Below, piece by piece: positions 41,061 to 49,433 of a DNA stretch of 64,000 bases (the stretch's first letter is position 1; every line of letters begins with the position of its first letter). Origin of the DNA: Lysobacter sp. (GTDB lineage: Bacteria; Pseudomonadota; Gammaproteobacteria; Xanthomonadales; Xanthomonadaceae); assembly GCA_013141175.1 (NCBI GenBank), contig JABFRN010000001.1, positions 992,001 to 1,056,000 on the forward strand, read 5' to 3'. The notes below the pieces were generated by a model. That model worked only from the letters and a program-made list of their open reading frames with translations. It searched no databases and was not told the origin of the DNA. The position numbers and the translations under genes were made by a program.

Positions 41061-43331
41061 ATGAGCAAGCACATCACCGATTCGAAACACGAAGGCGACA
41101 AGCCCGGAACTTACAAGCTGGAGCTGGTCGGCCTGACGGCGGCGGGCGAAAGACCCGACATCGCCATGCAGGTGCTCGACAACAAGAATGCCGTGCTTCT
41201 GGCCCAGAACATCGACGACGACGGACGTTTCAACATACCGACCGACGTGCTCGATCGCGCGCACCGCGTCGTGCTGGGTGCGCCCGACGACAAGACCGGT
41301 ATCCGCGCCGATGCCTTGATCACTTATCGCGCTGGCGAGTTCCTGGCGCAGATCGCCGATGGCCGGCTTGCGCTGGCCGAACGCATCTGGTCGCGCCTGC
41401 GTTTCCATTGGACGTGCGTCAGCGGGAGCGTCCGGGTGTGCAAGCGTCGTCGATGGTGGTTCGAGAGCATCGTCGCCGCCGCATCGCCGTCGCTGGCGCG
41501 CAGGCGGATCGCGACGAGCGTTCAGCGCTTGAGCGATCCATCGTCGGCATCGGCGTTCCATCCGATCGCGCCGTCGCTCAACGAATTGATCTATTGGCCG
41601 TATCGCTGCGCGCCGGTCTGCCGGGGAATCGTCGAAGTGTATCGCCGCACGTGCTGCTGCTGGCCGATCGTGTTCGACGATATCCGCATTCCCGATCTGA
41701 TCCGCGATCTCGAACGCTATGTCGTACGCCTGCCGAAATGGCCCGGGCCCACGCCGGATGTCCCGACGCCGCCGATCGGCGATCCGTTGCAGACGCCATT
41801 CTTCAAGGGCGGCGCGCTCAACGAGCTTCCGATCAACGCCGCGAGCGATCTGCGGATGCTGCGTTCGCTGCCGTCGGATCGGGCGGCGGAATACATCCAG
41901 AGCCGCGCCTATCTGTTCCATCGCCTGTGCCGGTGCGGTCAACCCAGCAAGGTCGGCACTGGCACCATCCAGCCCGACGGCAGCTTCAATATCTGCTGGC
42001 CCGAGCCGTGGCGCCTGCTGTCCGTGAACTGCTACGAGCAATACGCCTACGTGGTCAAACAGACGATCGGCAGCACCACCACCACGTTGTACAACGGTCT
42101 CACCGCAGACGCCTGGTTCGCCGCTGGCGATGAGCCGGTGCTCACCTCATACAACAGCAATGCGTTCGCGTGCAACGAAACCGGTACTGGCGGCGGCGAT
42201 GCCTATGTCTTCCTCGATCTGATCGGCGACACCGAAAGCCACGAGCTCACGACGCCCACCTCCGCCGGATGGGACCGCGTTGCCACGCCCGACGCAAATT
42301 CGGGCCTGCTGTTCCCCGGCGTTGGTCCGAACAACAGTCATTTGCGCAATCTCGGTGGCCGGATCGAGTTGACCTTCGTCTTCAGCCTGGGCATGCGCGA
42401 TCCGGCCGTCGGCGCGCACTACTACCGCATCAGCATCTGCCAGGCCGACGCGGACGGCAATCCGACCGGCCCGCGCCATTACCACGGCGACGGGCTGGCC
42501 TGGGACAAGATCGTCGGCGCCGATATCGTTCCGGAATCGCTCGGCCCGGTATCCGTGGGCGGCGAAACGAATCTGTATCGCATTCCCTACAGCGACGAAC
42601 CCTGGGTCGGATCGGTGCGTTACCACGCATTGATCGACACCACGATCGCGTCATTGAATGCGCCCATCGCCCACGGCCCCGCCGCCATCAATCGCATGAT
42701 CACGCTCGAAGTCTTCGATGCCGGCGGCAAACGCCTGCGTCCGCTCGGCGCACCGGCTTCCGGTCAACCGGGAACGGAACTGGCCAAGCCCTTCAAGTAT
42801 CGTCGCTGGTTCCAGCCCGGCGGCAGTGTGGGCGACGACACGATCGAAGTCCCCTTCGCGGCGCTGACGCATCTGTTCTGTTGGGACAACCGCCCGCCGG
42901 TGGCCGATATCCTGCAGCTGAAGATCAACAACATCACGTCGAACGAGGAATGCCAGTTCTGGCATGGACCAGGCGACTCCACCTTCGCGATCGAATACAG
43001 CGCTTATGTGCCGGATGAGCGGTTCCAGTACGCCCACGACATCGCATGGCTGCGGGGTCTGAACGCCTCGGCTGCGAATGGCGGCATCGGCGCGCTGCCG
43101 ACGCCACTCAGCCCGGCCAACGCGGGCAAACCGCCCTCGCTTCCGGCCATCAGCGGCAGCAATACATTCGAACAGATGCTGACCCGACTCGACGCACCGA
43201 ACCCGCCGACGGTGCTGTCGCGATGCGCGTTCGCGGTCACGCTGACGACTTACGCCAAGACCACCAATGGCGAGGATCTCAGCTACCCGTACGCCCCGGA
43301 GACCGCAGCGTTCGCGCTGGCGATCGACTGA
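41061..43331 (+). CDS. Large unknown protein divergent from the sigma-CHAT operon
   Basis: This 756-residue protein has no signal peptide. An N-terminal beta domain (GTYKLELVGLTAAGERPDI to about residue 85) resembles a small Ig- or CnaB-like module. A Cys/Trp-rich middle follows, with PYRCAPVCRGIVEVYRRTCC, RLCRCGQPSKVGTG and FNICWPEPWRL, the latter like a carboxypeptidase-regulatory beta sandwich. The C-terminal half is beta-rich with FVFSLGMRDPAVGAHYYRIS. AGGAGAG precedes the ATG. It is followed by the DUF1360-like and CGQK genes in one operon. I recognise no known family; it may be a surface or structural protein controlled by the neighbouring sigma factor. Confidence 0.8.
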   Translation: MSKHITDSKHEGDKPGTYKLELVGLTAAGERPDIAMQVLDNKNAVLLAQNIDDDGRFNIPTDVLDRAHRVVLGAPDDKTGIRADALITYRAGEFLAQIADGRLALAERIWSRLRFHWTCVSGSVRVCKRRRWWFESIVAAASPSLARRRIATSVQRLSDPSSASAFHPIAPSLNELIYWPYRCAPVCRGIVEVYRRTCCCWPIVFDDIRIPDLIRDLERYVVRLPKWPGPTPDVPTPPIGDPLQTPFFKGGALNELPINAASDLRMLRSLPSDRAAEYIQSRAYLFHRLCRCGQPSKVGTGTIQPDGSFNICWPEPWRLLSVNCYEQYAYVVKQTIGSTTTTLYNGLTADAWFAAGDEPVLTSYNSNAFACNETGTGGGDAYVFLDLIGDTESHELTTPTSAGWDRVATPDANSGLLFPGVGPNNSHLRNLGGRIELTFVFSLGMRDPAVGAHYYRISICQADADGNPTGPRHYHGDGLAWDKIVGADIVPESLGPVSVGGETNLYRIPYSDEPWVGSVRYHALIDTTIASLNAPIAHGPAAINRMITLEVFDAGGKRLRPLGAPASGQPGTELAKPFKYRRWFQPGGSVGDDTIEVPFAALTHLFCWDNRPPVADILQLKINNITSNEECQFWHGPGDSTFAIEYSAYVPDERFQYAHDIAWLRGLNASAANGGIGALPTPLSPANAGKPPSLPAISGSNTFEQMLTRLDAPNPPTVLSRCAFAVTLTTYAKTTNGEDLSYPYAPETAAFALAID

Positions 43332-43377
43332 GGCCGATGGCGACGACGATGACGCATCGCGCACCCGGGAGCGGACG

Positions 43378-43755
43378 ATGATCGATGGGGATGGCGACTT
43401 CTGGCCGAAGCTGGCGGTGGCCATCCTCGCGACCTGGCGGCTTGCGCATCTGTTCGCGCACGAGGACGGGCCGGCCGATCTGATCGCGCGTGCACGGGCA
43501 AGGCTGGGCGATGGCGCGTGGGGCAGGATGTTCGACTGCTTCCAGTGCCTGAGCCTGTGGGTGGCGGCACCGGTGTCGGTGTGGCTCATGACCGGACCGA
43601 TCGCGACCGAACCGATCACGGCGTGTCTGATGTGGTTGGCCGTGTCCGGCGCAGCCTGTCTGTGCGAGCGCATCGGCCAGCCCGACATCGTGATGCAACC
43701 ACTGCCCGAAACGAATCAGGGAGAAGACGATGGGATGCTGCGGACAAAAACGTAA
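43378..43755 (+). CDS. DUF1360-like membrane protein
   Basis: This 125-residue protein has three hydrophobic segments (about 10-25, 55-72 and 76-95) and the pair LATWRLAHLFAHEDGPADLI and MFDCFQCLSLWVA, where the CxxC next to a helix is typical of DUF1360 proteins. GGAGCGG precedes the ATG at 43378. It lies 46 bp after the 756-residue gene and overlaps the next gene by 26 bp. Function is unknown in the family as far as I know. Confidence 0.8.
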   Translation: MIDGDGDFWPKLAVAILATWRLAHLFAHEDGPADLIARARARLGDGAWGRMFDCFQCLSLWVAAPVSVWLMTGPIATEPITACLMWLAVSGAACLCERIGQPDIVMQPLPETNQGEDDGMLRTKT

Positions 43756-44020
43756 TCCGCTGCCACCGGGAGTATCGGGTGGCGCATCGGGCGTACCGCA
43801 CGCGATGGCATCGGCGGTCGGCGATCGGAGTCGAATCGGTCGGGCCGCCGTCGCTGGCGGACGATCCGTCACGCTGCGATACCGCGAGCACGCTCCCGTG
43901 CATGTGCGCGGACCGGCGACCGGACGCCTGTACGCATTCTCGTCCGAACAGCCGACGCAGGCGGTCGATGTCCGCGACGCGGAAGCGCTGCTGCGCACGC
44001 TGCATTTCGTGCGCGCCTGA
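43730..44020 (+). CDS. Small protein with CCGQK start
   Basis: This 96-residue protein begins MGCCGQKRNPLPP and ends in a compact beta-rich part (VTLRYREHAPVHVRGPATG, then YAFSSEQPTQAVDVRDAE, LLRTLHFVRA). The double cysteine at the N terminus could bind metal or be modified. AGGGAGAAG lies just before the ATG, and the start overlaps the DUF1360-like gene by 26 bp. The C-terminal pattern recalls small phage or particle-associated proteins that I cannot name; I make no functional claim. Confidence 0.72.
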   Translation: MGCCGQKRNPLPPGVSGGASGVPHAMASAVGDRSRIGRAAVAGGRSVTLRYREHAPVHVRGPATGRLYAFSSEQPTQAVDVRDAEALLRTLHFVRA

Positions 44021-44204
44021 CGACGCGATCACGGCAGAGGAAAAACAGGGGCCGGTGCGGGCTTGCCAGACGCACTAGAAGCATACCGCCGGCAACCATC
44101 AAGTCGTCGCAAAAACGCGGCGCCCCTCAACTTCAAGGGATGGCTGCGGCAGCGGAGCAAACGCGCAAGCAATCGACTCGCTGTGAGCCAGCCCGGACAT
44201 GTGC

Positions 44205-44234
44205 CTGACAGGCGCCCTGCAGGGCGCCTGTCAG
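44205..44234. repeat. Perfect 30-bp palindrome
   Basis: CTGACAGGCGCCCTG is followed directly by its exact reverse complement with no loop. It lies in the 295-bp gap between the CGQK gene and the GFA gene, which otherwise shows no feature. It may end the upstream operon or be an operator. Confidence 0.6.
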
Positions 44235-44315
44235 CGAACCGGCGCAAGTGCGCCCGATCCCGATAACGCCCTCCACCGGGGTATGCTCCAGCCTGTCCAA
44301 CATCGGCACGACACG

Positions 44316-44729
44316 ATGATGCAATCCCACGGCAGCTGTCTCTGCGGCGATGTCCGCTTCGATGTTACATGGCCCAGTCGGTGGGTGGCGCACTGCCACT
44401 GCACGATGTGCCGGCGCGCGCACGGCTCGGCCTTCGTGACCTGGTTCGGCATGGACAACGATCGCGCACGCATCGACGACGCGGCCGGTTCGTTGCGCTG
44501 GTACGCGTCATCGCCGGGCGCCGAGCGCGGCTTCTGCACGCGCTGCGGCAGTTCTCTTTTCTTTCGCTCCGAGCGCTGGCCCGGCGAGCTTCACATCGCG
44601 CTGGCGAATCTGGATGGCGACGCCGACCGCGCGCCGATGGCGCACGTGTTCTGGGAGACGCATGTCGAGTGGGCGGGGATCGACTCGGAGGACGGTCTGC
44701 CGAGGAAAACCGCACCTGAATCCGATTGA
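44316..44729 (+). CDS. GFA/CENP-V-family zinc protein
   Basis: This 137-residue protein carries the cysteine pattern of the GFA (glutathione-dependent formaldehyde-activating) fold: GSCLCGDVRF, then HCHCTMCRRAHGS, then CTRCGSSLFF. Seven cysteines bind two zinc ions in characterised members. The actual substrates of most family members are unknown. Two adjacent ATGs (44316 and 44319) can serve as start. A hairpin follows the stop. Confidence 0.88.
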   Translation: MMQSHGSCLCGDVRFDVTWPSRWVAHCHCTMCRRAHGSAFVTWFGMDNDRARIDDAAGSLRWYASSPGAERGFCTRCGSSLFFRSERWPGELHIALANLDGDADRAPMAHVFWETHVEWAGIDSEDGLPRKTAPESD

Positions 44730-44733
44730 ACGA

Positions 44734-44754
44734 CGGCCGGCATGAGGCCGGCCG
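44734..44754 (+). terminator. Hairpin after the GFA gene
   Basis: CGGCCGGC and GCCGGCCG pair around the loop ATGAG, five bases after the stop codon. There is no T-tract. Confidence 0.6.
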
Positions 44755-44834
44755 CGATCACGCCGGGCTTCGTGAGTCAGCCGCCTTTGCCTTCCGGAGT
44801 CTGGCGGGGCCGACAGGGCACGAGGACGGGCATC

Positions 44835-45347
44835 TCAATTCCCGCCACGACCGCCAATGACGTCGCCAACGCAGGCCATGGCCGACTCGTTGCACATCTG
44901 CCCGTGGTTCAAGGTGCTCCGTGCGCCGTCGCGGTGCTCACGCTGTTCCTTGGCCGTCATGCACACCGATCTCATGCGGTTGGAACCCACGGTCCGCGTG
45001 TACTCGCAGACCTTGCGGTCGTCTTCGGCCTTGGTCACTGCGGCCTTGATCCATTCCAGGTCGTTGAACACGACGACGCGCTGATCGGGCGCGAGTTCGT
45101 CGAGATCCTGCAGATTGCCCAGCGTCTGCAGCACACGGCCCTGACGCTCCGCCAATGCCTGACGGTCGGCCTTGCTCATATCCTTGAACGCGCCTTTGCC
45201 GGCGATCACTTCGGAGCGCAGTTGGGTCTGCTGGGTCAGGATGTCGCGGATGAGCAGTTGCTGGGGATCAGCGGCGGCCAGCGCGACCGCACTGGCGGAA
45301 AGCAATACGGCGAACAGCAGGAACGTCTTCATCGGGATGACTTTCAT
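44835..45347 (-). CDS. Small exported protein, paralog 1
   Basis: This 170-residue protein has a signal peptide (cleavage near ALAAAD), a helical body with QRVVVFNDLEWIKAAVTKAE, and a C-terminal motif CEYTRTVGSNRMRSVCMTAK in which two cysteines flank GSNR. It shares the motif VTxAEDxRxxCExxxxVGSNR with the gene at 45586-46035, so the two are paralogs on the same strand. AGGAG precedes the ATG at 45347. By my recollection, proteins with this C-terminal motif are common in Lysobacter; their role is unknown to me. Confidence 0.78.
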   Translation of the reverse strand: MKVIPMKTFLLFAVLLSASAVALAAADPQQLLIRDILTQQTQLRSEVIAGKGAFKDMSKADRQALAERQGRVLQTLGNLQDLDELAPDQRVVVFNDLEWIKAAVTKAEDDRKVCEYTRTVGSNRMRSVCMTAKEQREHRDGARSTLNHGQMCNESAMACVGDVIGGRGGN

Positions 45348-45585
45348 CACAGCACTCCTGGATTCTGGATATCGAAGGGAGGAAGCGATCAGGCCTGCCT
45401 TGGCGGTGCACCCGGGCTCATGCACATCGGGTCGGCATGATGTACACCCGCCAGCCGATTTTTTCCAGTGCAATGCCGCCCCTGCTTCCGTCTGTCCGGA
45501 GTGCGCATCCGTGGCGCGAAACAGGGCCGCAACGGCCCGATGGCCGCTGCGCCTGACAACCCGGCAAGCGCCGGGCTGCGGTTGG

Positions 45586-46035
45586 TCAGTTGGTGGCGCG
45601 AAGCCCCTGCCGCTGCGCCGCGTCGCGCTGGCGACGGCGCTCACCGACGCTGATGCATTTGTTCTGCGGGCGATTCGAACCCACCGGCTTCACGCGCTCG
45701 CAAATCAGGCGGTTGTCTTCGGCCCGCGTCACCGCCGCATCGACCGAAGCCAAGGCATTCGCCAATGCGATCTTGCCGTCGGGGCCGAGTTCTTCCACGG
45801 TCTGCTTGCCGTCGATCAGACGCAACACCTCGTCCTGCTTCGCGAAGATCGTCTTGCGCTCGTCGTCGGTGAAGTGCGAGTAGTTGCCGGATTTCCGCTC
45901 GATCGCCTGACGCTGTTCGGACTGCGCGGTGCGGATCTGGGCGGGTGTCGATTCGATGACGATCGCATCGTCGGCAAATGTGGGGCAAGACAACAGCATG
46001 GCGGCGGCGAACGCCGTCGAAAGCAATATGCGCAT
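45586..46035 (-). CDS. Small exported protein, paralog 2
   Basis: This 149-residue protein has a signal peptide (RILLSTAFAAAMLLSCPTFA) and the same architecture as its neighbour: a helical body with a GKIALANALASVDAAVTRAE helix, and the end CERVKPVGSNRPQNKCISVG. It lies upstream of paralog 1, 238 bp apart. A tandem duplication followed by divergence is likely. Function unknown. Confidence 0.78.
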   Translation of the reverse strand: MRILLSTAFAAAMLLSCPTFADDAIVIESTPAQIRTAQSEQRQAIERKSGNYSHFTDDERKTIFAKQDEVLRLIDGKQTVEELGPDGKIALANALASVDAAVTRAEDNRLICERVKPVGSNRPQNKCISVGERRRQRDAAQRQGLRATN

Positions 46036-46092
46036 GGTTGAAGGGGTGCACGGAGGAGGAGAACCCCTATTGGATCACATCTCCCGGAATTT

Positions 46093-46118
46093 CCGGCCAT
46101 GACCTTCGTCATGGCCGG
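46093..46118 (-). terminator. Hairpin downstream of aceA
   Basis: CCGGCCATGAC and GTCATGGCCGG form a perfect 11-bp stem with a four-base loop, 36 bp after the aceA stop in its direction of transcription. Confidence 0.65.
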
Positions 46119-46153
46119 GCCCCGGGCGGCGTGCGCCGCGCCGGCGCCTGCGT

Positions 46154-47455
46154 TCAGGCGGCTGCAGCCGGCTGCTCGTGGAACTGCTCTTCCTCGGTCG
46201 AGCCCTTCAGCGCGACCGTCGACGACTTGCCGCCCTGGATGGTCTGGGTGACGCTGTCGAAATAACCGGTGCCCACTTCGCGCTGATGCTTGACCGCCGT
46301 GAAGCCGCGATCGGCCGCCGCGAATTCAGCTTCCTGAAGCTCGACGAAGGCGCTCATCTGGCGGCGCGCGTAGCCGTAGGCCAGATTGAACATCGAGTAG
46401 TTCAGGGCATGGAAGCCGGCCAGGGTGATGAACTGGAACTTGTAGCCATAGCTGGCGATTTCCTTCTGGAACTTCGCGATGGTGGCGTCGTCGAGGTTCT
46501 TCTTCCAGTTGAAGCTCGGCGAACAGTTGTAGGCCAGCAGCTTGCCCGGGAACTTCGCGTGGATGGCTTCGGCGAACTTGCGCGCGAATTCCAGATCCGG
46601 CTTGCCGGTTTCGCACCACACCAGATCGGCGTACGGCGCATAGGCCAGACCACGGCTGATCGCCTGGTCCAAACCGTTGTTGGTCTTGTAGAAGCCTTCG
46701 ACGGTGCGCTCGCCGGTGCAGAACGGGCGATCGTTGTCGTCGACATCGCTGGTCAGCAGATCGGCGGCTTCGGCGTCGGTGCGCGCGACGATCAGCGTCG
46801 GCACGCCCATCACGTCGGCGGCGAGACGCGCGGCGACCAGTTTCTCCACCGCTTCGCGGGTCGGCACCAGCACCTTGCCGCCCATGTGCCCGCACTTCTT
46901 GACGCTGGCGAGCTGGTCTTCGAAGTGCACACCGGCCGCGCCGGCTTCGATCATCGCCTTCATCAGCTCGAACGCATTGAGAACGCCGCCGAAACCGGCT
47001 TCGGCATCGGCCACGATCGGCTGCAGGAAATCGATATCGCCGGTGCCTTCGGCGCACTGGATCTGATCGGCGCGCAGCAGCGTGTTGTTGATGCGCTTCA
47101 CCACCTGCGGCACCGAGTTCGCGGGATACAGCGACTGGTCGGGATACATCTCGCCGGCGATGTTGGCGTCGGCCGCCACCTGCCAGCCGCTGAGGTAGAT
47201 CGCCTTGAGTCCGGCCTTGACCTGCTGCATCGCCTGGTTGCCGGTCATCGCGCCGAGCGCATTGACGAAGTCTTCGGTCTGCAGCGACTTCCAGAGTTTT
47301 TCCGAACCGATCTTCGCGATCGAATGTTCCACCGGCACCGTGCCGCGCAGGCGCACGACTTCCTCGGCGCTGTACGGGCGGGTCACACCGGCCCAACGCG
47401 GGTTGTTGTTCCAGTCCAGCTTCAGTTGTTCGGCGGTGGGGAGCGTGGTCTTCAT
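46154..47455 (-). CDS. aceA: Isocitrate lyase
   Basis: This 433-residue enzyme splits isocitrate into glyoxylate and succinate, the first step of the glyoxylate bypass used on acetate and fatty acids. The active-site signature KKCGHMGGK is at residues 186-194 with catalytic Cys188, and the length is that of bacterial AceA. It follows aceB on the same strand after a 123-bp gap that is largely occupied by REP hairpins, and the two are probably co-expressed. The acyl-CoA dehydrogenase gene 8 kb away would feed the same pathway, but that link is only thematic. Confidence 0.97.
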   Translation of the reverse strand: MKTTLPTAEQLKLDWNNNPRWAGVTRPYSAEEVVRLRGTVPVEHSIAKIGSEKLWKSLQTEDFVNALGAMTGNQAMQQVKAGLKAIYLSGWQVAADANIAGEMYPDQSLYPANSVPQVVKRINNTLLRADQIQCAEGTGDIDFLQPIVADAEAGFGGVLNAFELMKAMIEAGAAGVHFEDQLASVKKCGHMGGKVLVPTREAVEKLVAARLAADVMGVPTLIVARTDAEAADLLTSDVDDNDRPFCTGERTVEGFYKTNNGLDQAISRGLAYAPYADLVWCETGKPDLEFARKFAEAIHAKFPGKLLAYNCSPSFNWKKNLDDATIAKFQKEIASYGYKFQFITLAGFHALNYSMFNLAYGYARRQMSAFVELQEAEFAAADRGFTAVKHQREVGTGYFDSVTQTIQGGKSSTVALKGSTEEEQFHEQPAAAA

Positions 47456-47496
47456 GGCGATATTCCTGTGGGGAAGAATGTGTTTCGTTAGATTTT

Positions 47497-47591
47497 GTAG
47501 GAGCGGCTTCAGCCGCGAAGCTTTTGATCTTGTGGGAGGGGCTTCAGCCCCGAAGCTCTTGATCTTGTAGGAGGGGCTTCAGCCCCGAAGC
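47497..47591. repeat. Three tandem REP hairpins overlapping the aceB stop codon
   Basis: Three units of about 25 bp (GTAGGAGCGGCTTCAGCCGC, GTGGGAGGGGCTTCAGCCCC, GTAGGAGGGGCTTCAGCCCC, each followed by GAAGC) are spaced by GATCTT-type linkers. The last unit contains the stop codon of aceB, so the end of malate synthase is encoded by repeat DNA. Such hairpins can stabilise upstream mRNA and separate expression of aceB and aceA. Confidence 0.85.
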
Positions 47592-49216
47592 TGTTCGTAA
47601 GCCGGCAATGTGAGGAAGTCCGCAAGCACATCCCGATGCGTCAGCTCGGACAACAGCGCAATCGCATCATCGATCCGCGCCGCACCGATCACCGCAGCAT
47701 CCGCCGCAAGCTTCGAAGGCAGCCCGATCAACGCGCGTTCCAGCAGCGCGAAATCCACCGGCGTGCCGTCGGCCAGCTGCAGCGGCTCGCGGCCGTCGTC
47801 GGCGAAATGCAGCCACTGCCACAACTGCGCGCGCGAAATCTCGGCGGTGGCAGCGTCTTCCATCATTCCGTGGATCGGCACGCAGCCGTTGCCGTCGAGC
47901 CACGCCGCGAGATAGCGCACGCAGACTTCGACATTGCCGAAGAAACCGGCTTCGGTGATCGTGCCCAACGACGGCCGCAGCAGATGCTCGGCGGTGACAT
48001 TCACGTCTTCGCGACGCACGTCGTGCTGGTGCGGACCGGGCATGCGCGCATCGAAGATGCCGCGCGCCAGTTCGACGAGCCCCGGATGCGCGACCCAGGT
48101 GCCGTCGTGGCCCGCAGAGGCTTCGCGCAGTTTGTCGGCCTCGACGCGCGCCAATGCGGCGGCGTTGGCTTCGGGATCGCGCGGGTTGGGAATCTGCGCG
48201 GCCATCCCGCCCATCGCATGCGCGCCACGGCGATGGCAGGTCTTGATCAGCAGTTCCGAATACGCCTTGAGGAACGACTGGGTCATCGTCACCTGCCCGC
48301 GTTCGGGCAACACCCGGTCGCGATGCGCGCGCAGGGTCTTGATGTAGGAAAAGATGTAGTCCCAGCGTCCGCAGTTCAGGCCGACGATGCGGCTGCGCAG
48401 CGCATGCAGGATCTCGTCCATCTCGAACGCCGCCGGCAGCGTTTCGATGAGCACGGTCACCTTCATCGCGCCCTGCGGCAGGTTGAGCTGCACTTCGATC
48501 TCGTCCAGCACCGCGTTCCACAGTGCGGCTTCTTCCATGCACTGCAGTTTCGGCAGATAGAAATACGGGCCGCGATCCCTGGCGGTCAGCGCACCGGCGT
48601 TGTGGAACGAGAACAGTCCGAGGTCGAACAGACTGCCGGACATCGGCACGCCATCGACGACGACGTGCTTCTCGTCGAGATGCCAGCCGCGCGGACGCAC
48701 CAGCAACACCGCGCGCTCGGCTTCGGGCTTCAGGCGGTACTGCTTGCCGTTGTCACCGTCGAATTCGAGCGTGCCCGCCACCGCGTCGCGCATCGCGTGC
48801 TGGCCCTGGATCAGATTCGCCCAGGTCGGCGCGGTCGAGTCCTCGAAGTCGGCCATGTAACAGCTGGCGCCCGAGTTCAGCGCGTTGATGACCATCTTCG
48901 GATCGACCGGGCCGGTGATCTCGACCCGACGGTCGAGCAGCGCGGCCGGAATCGGCGCCACCCGCCAGTCGCCCTCACGGATCGCCCGGGTGTCATCACG
49001 GAAGGCCGGCAACCCGCCGGTATCGAATTCGGCCTGTCGCGCCTGTCGTGCCGCCAATCGCAGCTGACGCTGGGGCTCGAAGCGGCGATGAAGGCGCGTC
49101 AGGAATGCCAGCGCGGCGGGCGTGAGCAGGGCGTCCTGCCCGGTCGCGGTGCCGAGGATCTCGACACCGGTCTGTATTTCATGGGCCTCAGCGTGGGGCT
49201 TGAGGACGGCGGACAT
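47579..49216 (-). CDS. aceB: Malate synthase A
   Basis: This 545-residue enzyme condenses glyoxylate with acetyl-CoA to malate and completes the glyoxylate bypass. Family marks are ADFEDSTAPTW near residue 120, LIETLPAAFEMDEI and the signature GLNCGRWDYIFS in the middle. The ATG at 49216 has GGAG 6 bases upstream; a GTG five codons earlier is less likely. The last residues (YEQLRG) overlap a REP hairpin. It is transcribed away from a LysR gene, its likely regulator. Confidence 0.97.
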   Translation of the reverse strand: MSAVLKPHAEAHEIQTGVEILGTATGQDALLTPAALAFLTRLHRRFEPQRQLRLAARQARQAEFDTGGLPAFRDDTRAIREGDWRVAPIPAALLDRRVEITGPVDPKMVINALNSGASCYMADFEDSTAPTWANLIQGQHAMRDAVAGTLEFDGDNGKQYRLKPEAERAVLLVRPRGWHLDEKHVVVDGVPMSGSLFDLGLFSFHNAGALTARDRGPYFYLPKLQCMEEAALWNAVLDEIEVQLNLPQGAMKVTVLIETLPAAFEMDEILHALRSRIVGLNCGRWDYIFSYIKTLRAHRDRVLPERGQVTMTQSFLKAYSELLIKTCHRRGAHAMGGMAAQIPNPRDPEANAAALARVEADKLREASAGHDGTWVAHPGLVELARGIFDARMPGPHQHDVRREDVNVTAEHLLRPSLGTITEAGFFGNVEVCVRYLAAWLDGNGCVPIHGMMEDAATAEISRAQLWQWLHFADDGREPLQLADGTPVDFALLERALIGLPSKLAADAAVIGAARIDDAIALLSELTHRDVLADFLTLPAYEQLRG

Positions 49217-49268
49217 GGACAACTCCAACACTTGCGTGGGGGTTTCACCATCCGCCCGGGTTCTTTAT

Positions 49269-49296
49269 TTGACAACTGAGTTTTAGCAATGCTAAT
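49269..49296 (+). promoter_or_regulatory. Possible sigma-70 promoter toward the LysR gene
   Basis: TTGACA at 49269-49274 is a perfect -35 match; GCTAAT at 49291-49296, 16 bases on, matches four of six -10 positions. It lies in the divergent aceB/LysR gap, which is unusually AT-rich. Confidence 0.35.
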
Positions 49297-49297
49297 C

Positions 49298-49312
49298 ATA
49301 AGTTGAACTTAT
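49298..49312. promoter_or_regulatory. Candidate LysR-type operator in the aceB/LysR gap
   Basis: ATAAGTTGAACTTAT is a perfect 15-bp palindrome (central G) of the T-N11-A form bound by LysR regulators. It lies between the divergent aceB and LysR genes, the usual place for an autoregulatory and activator site. Confidence 0.55.
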
Positions 49313-49433
49313 AACTACTCTTCGACGAAAGTCGTACCTCTATCAAAAGCTTTGCAACCCATTGATTTTAATGAATGGCCGGACTCGACCTGCCGCATCG
49401 TTTTCAGCCGCATCTCCCCGGAGCCGAACCACC

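Noticed and set aside
44063-44266. A 67-codon frame between the CGQK and GFA genes
   Set aside because: No ribosome binding site or protein-like composition, and it spans the perfect palindrome at 44205-44234.
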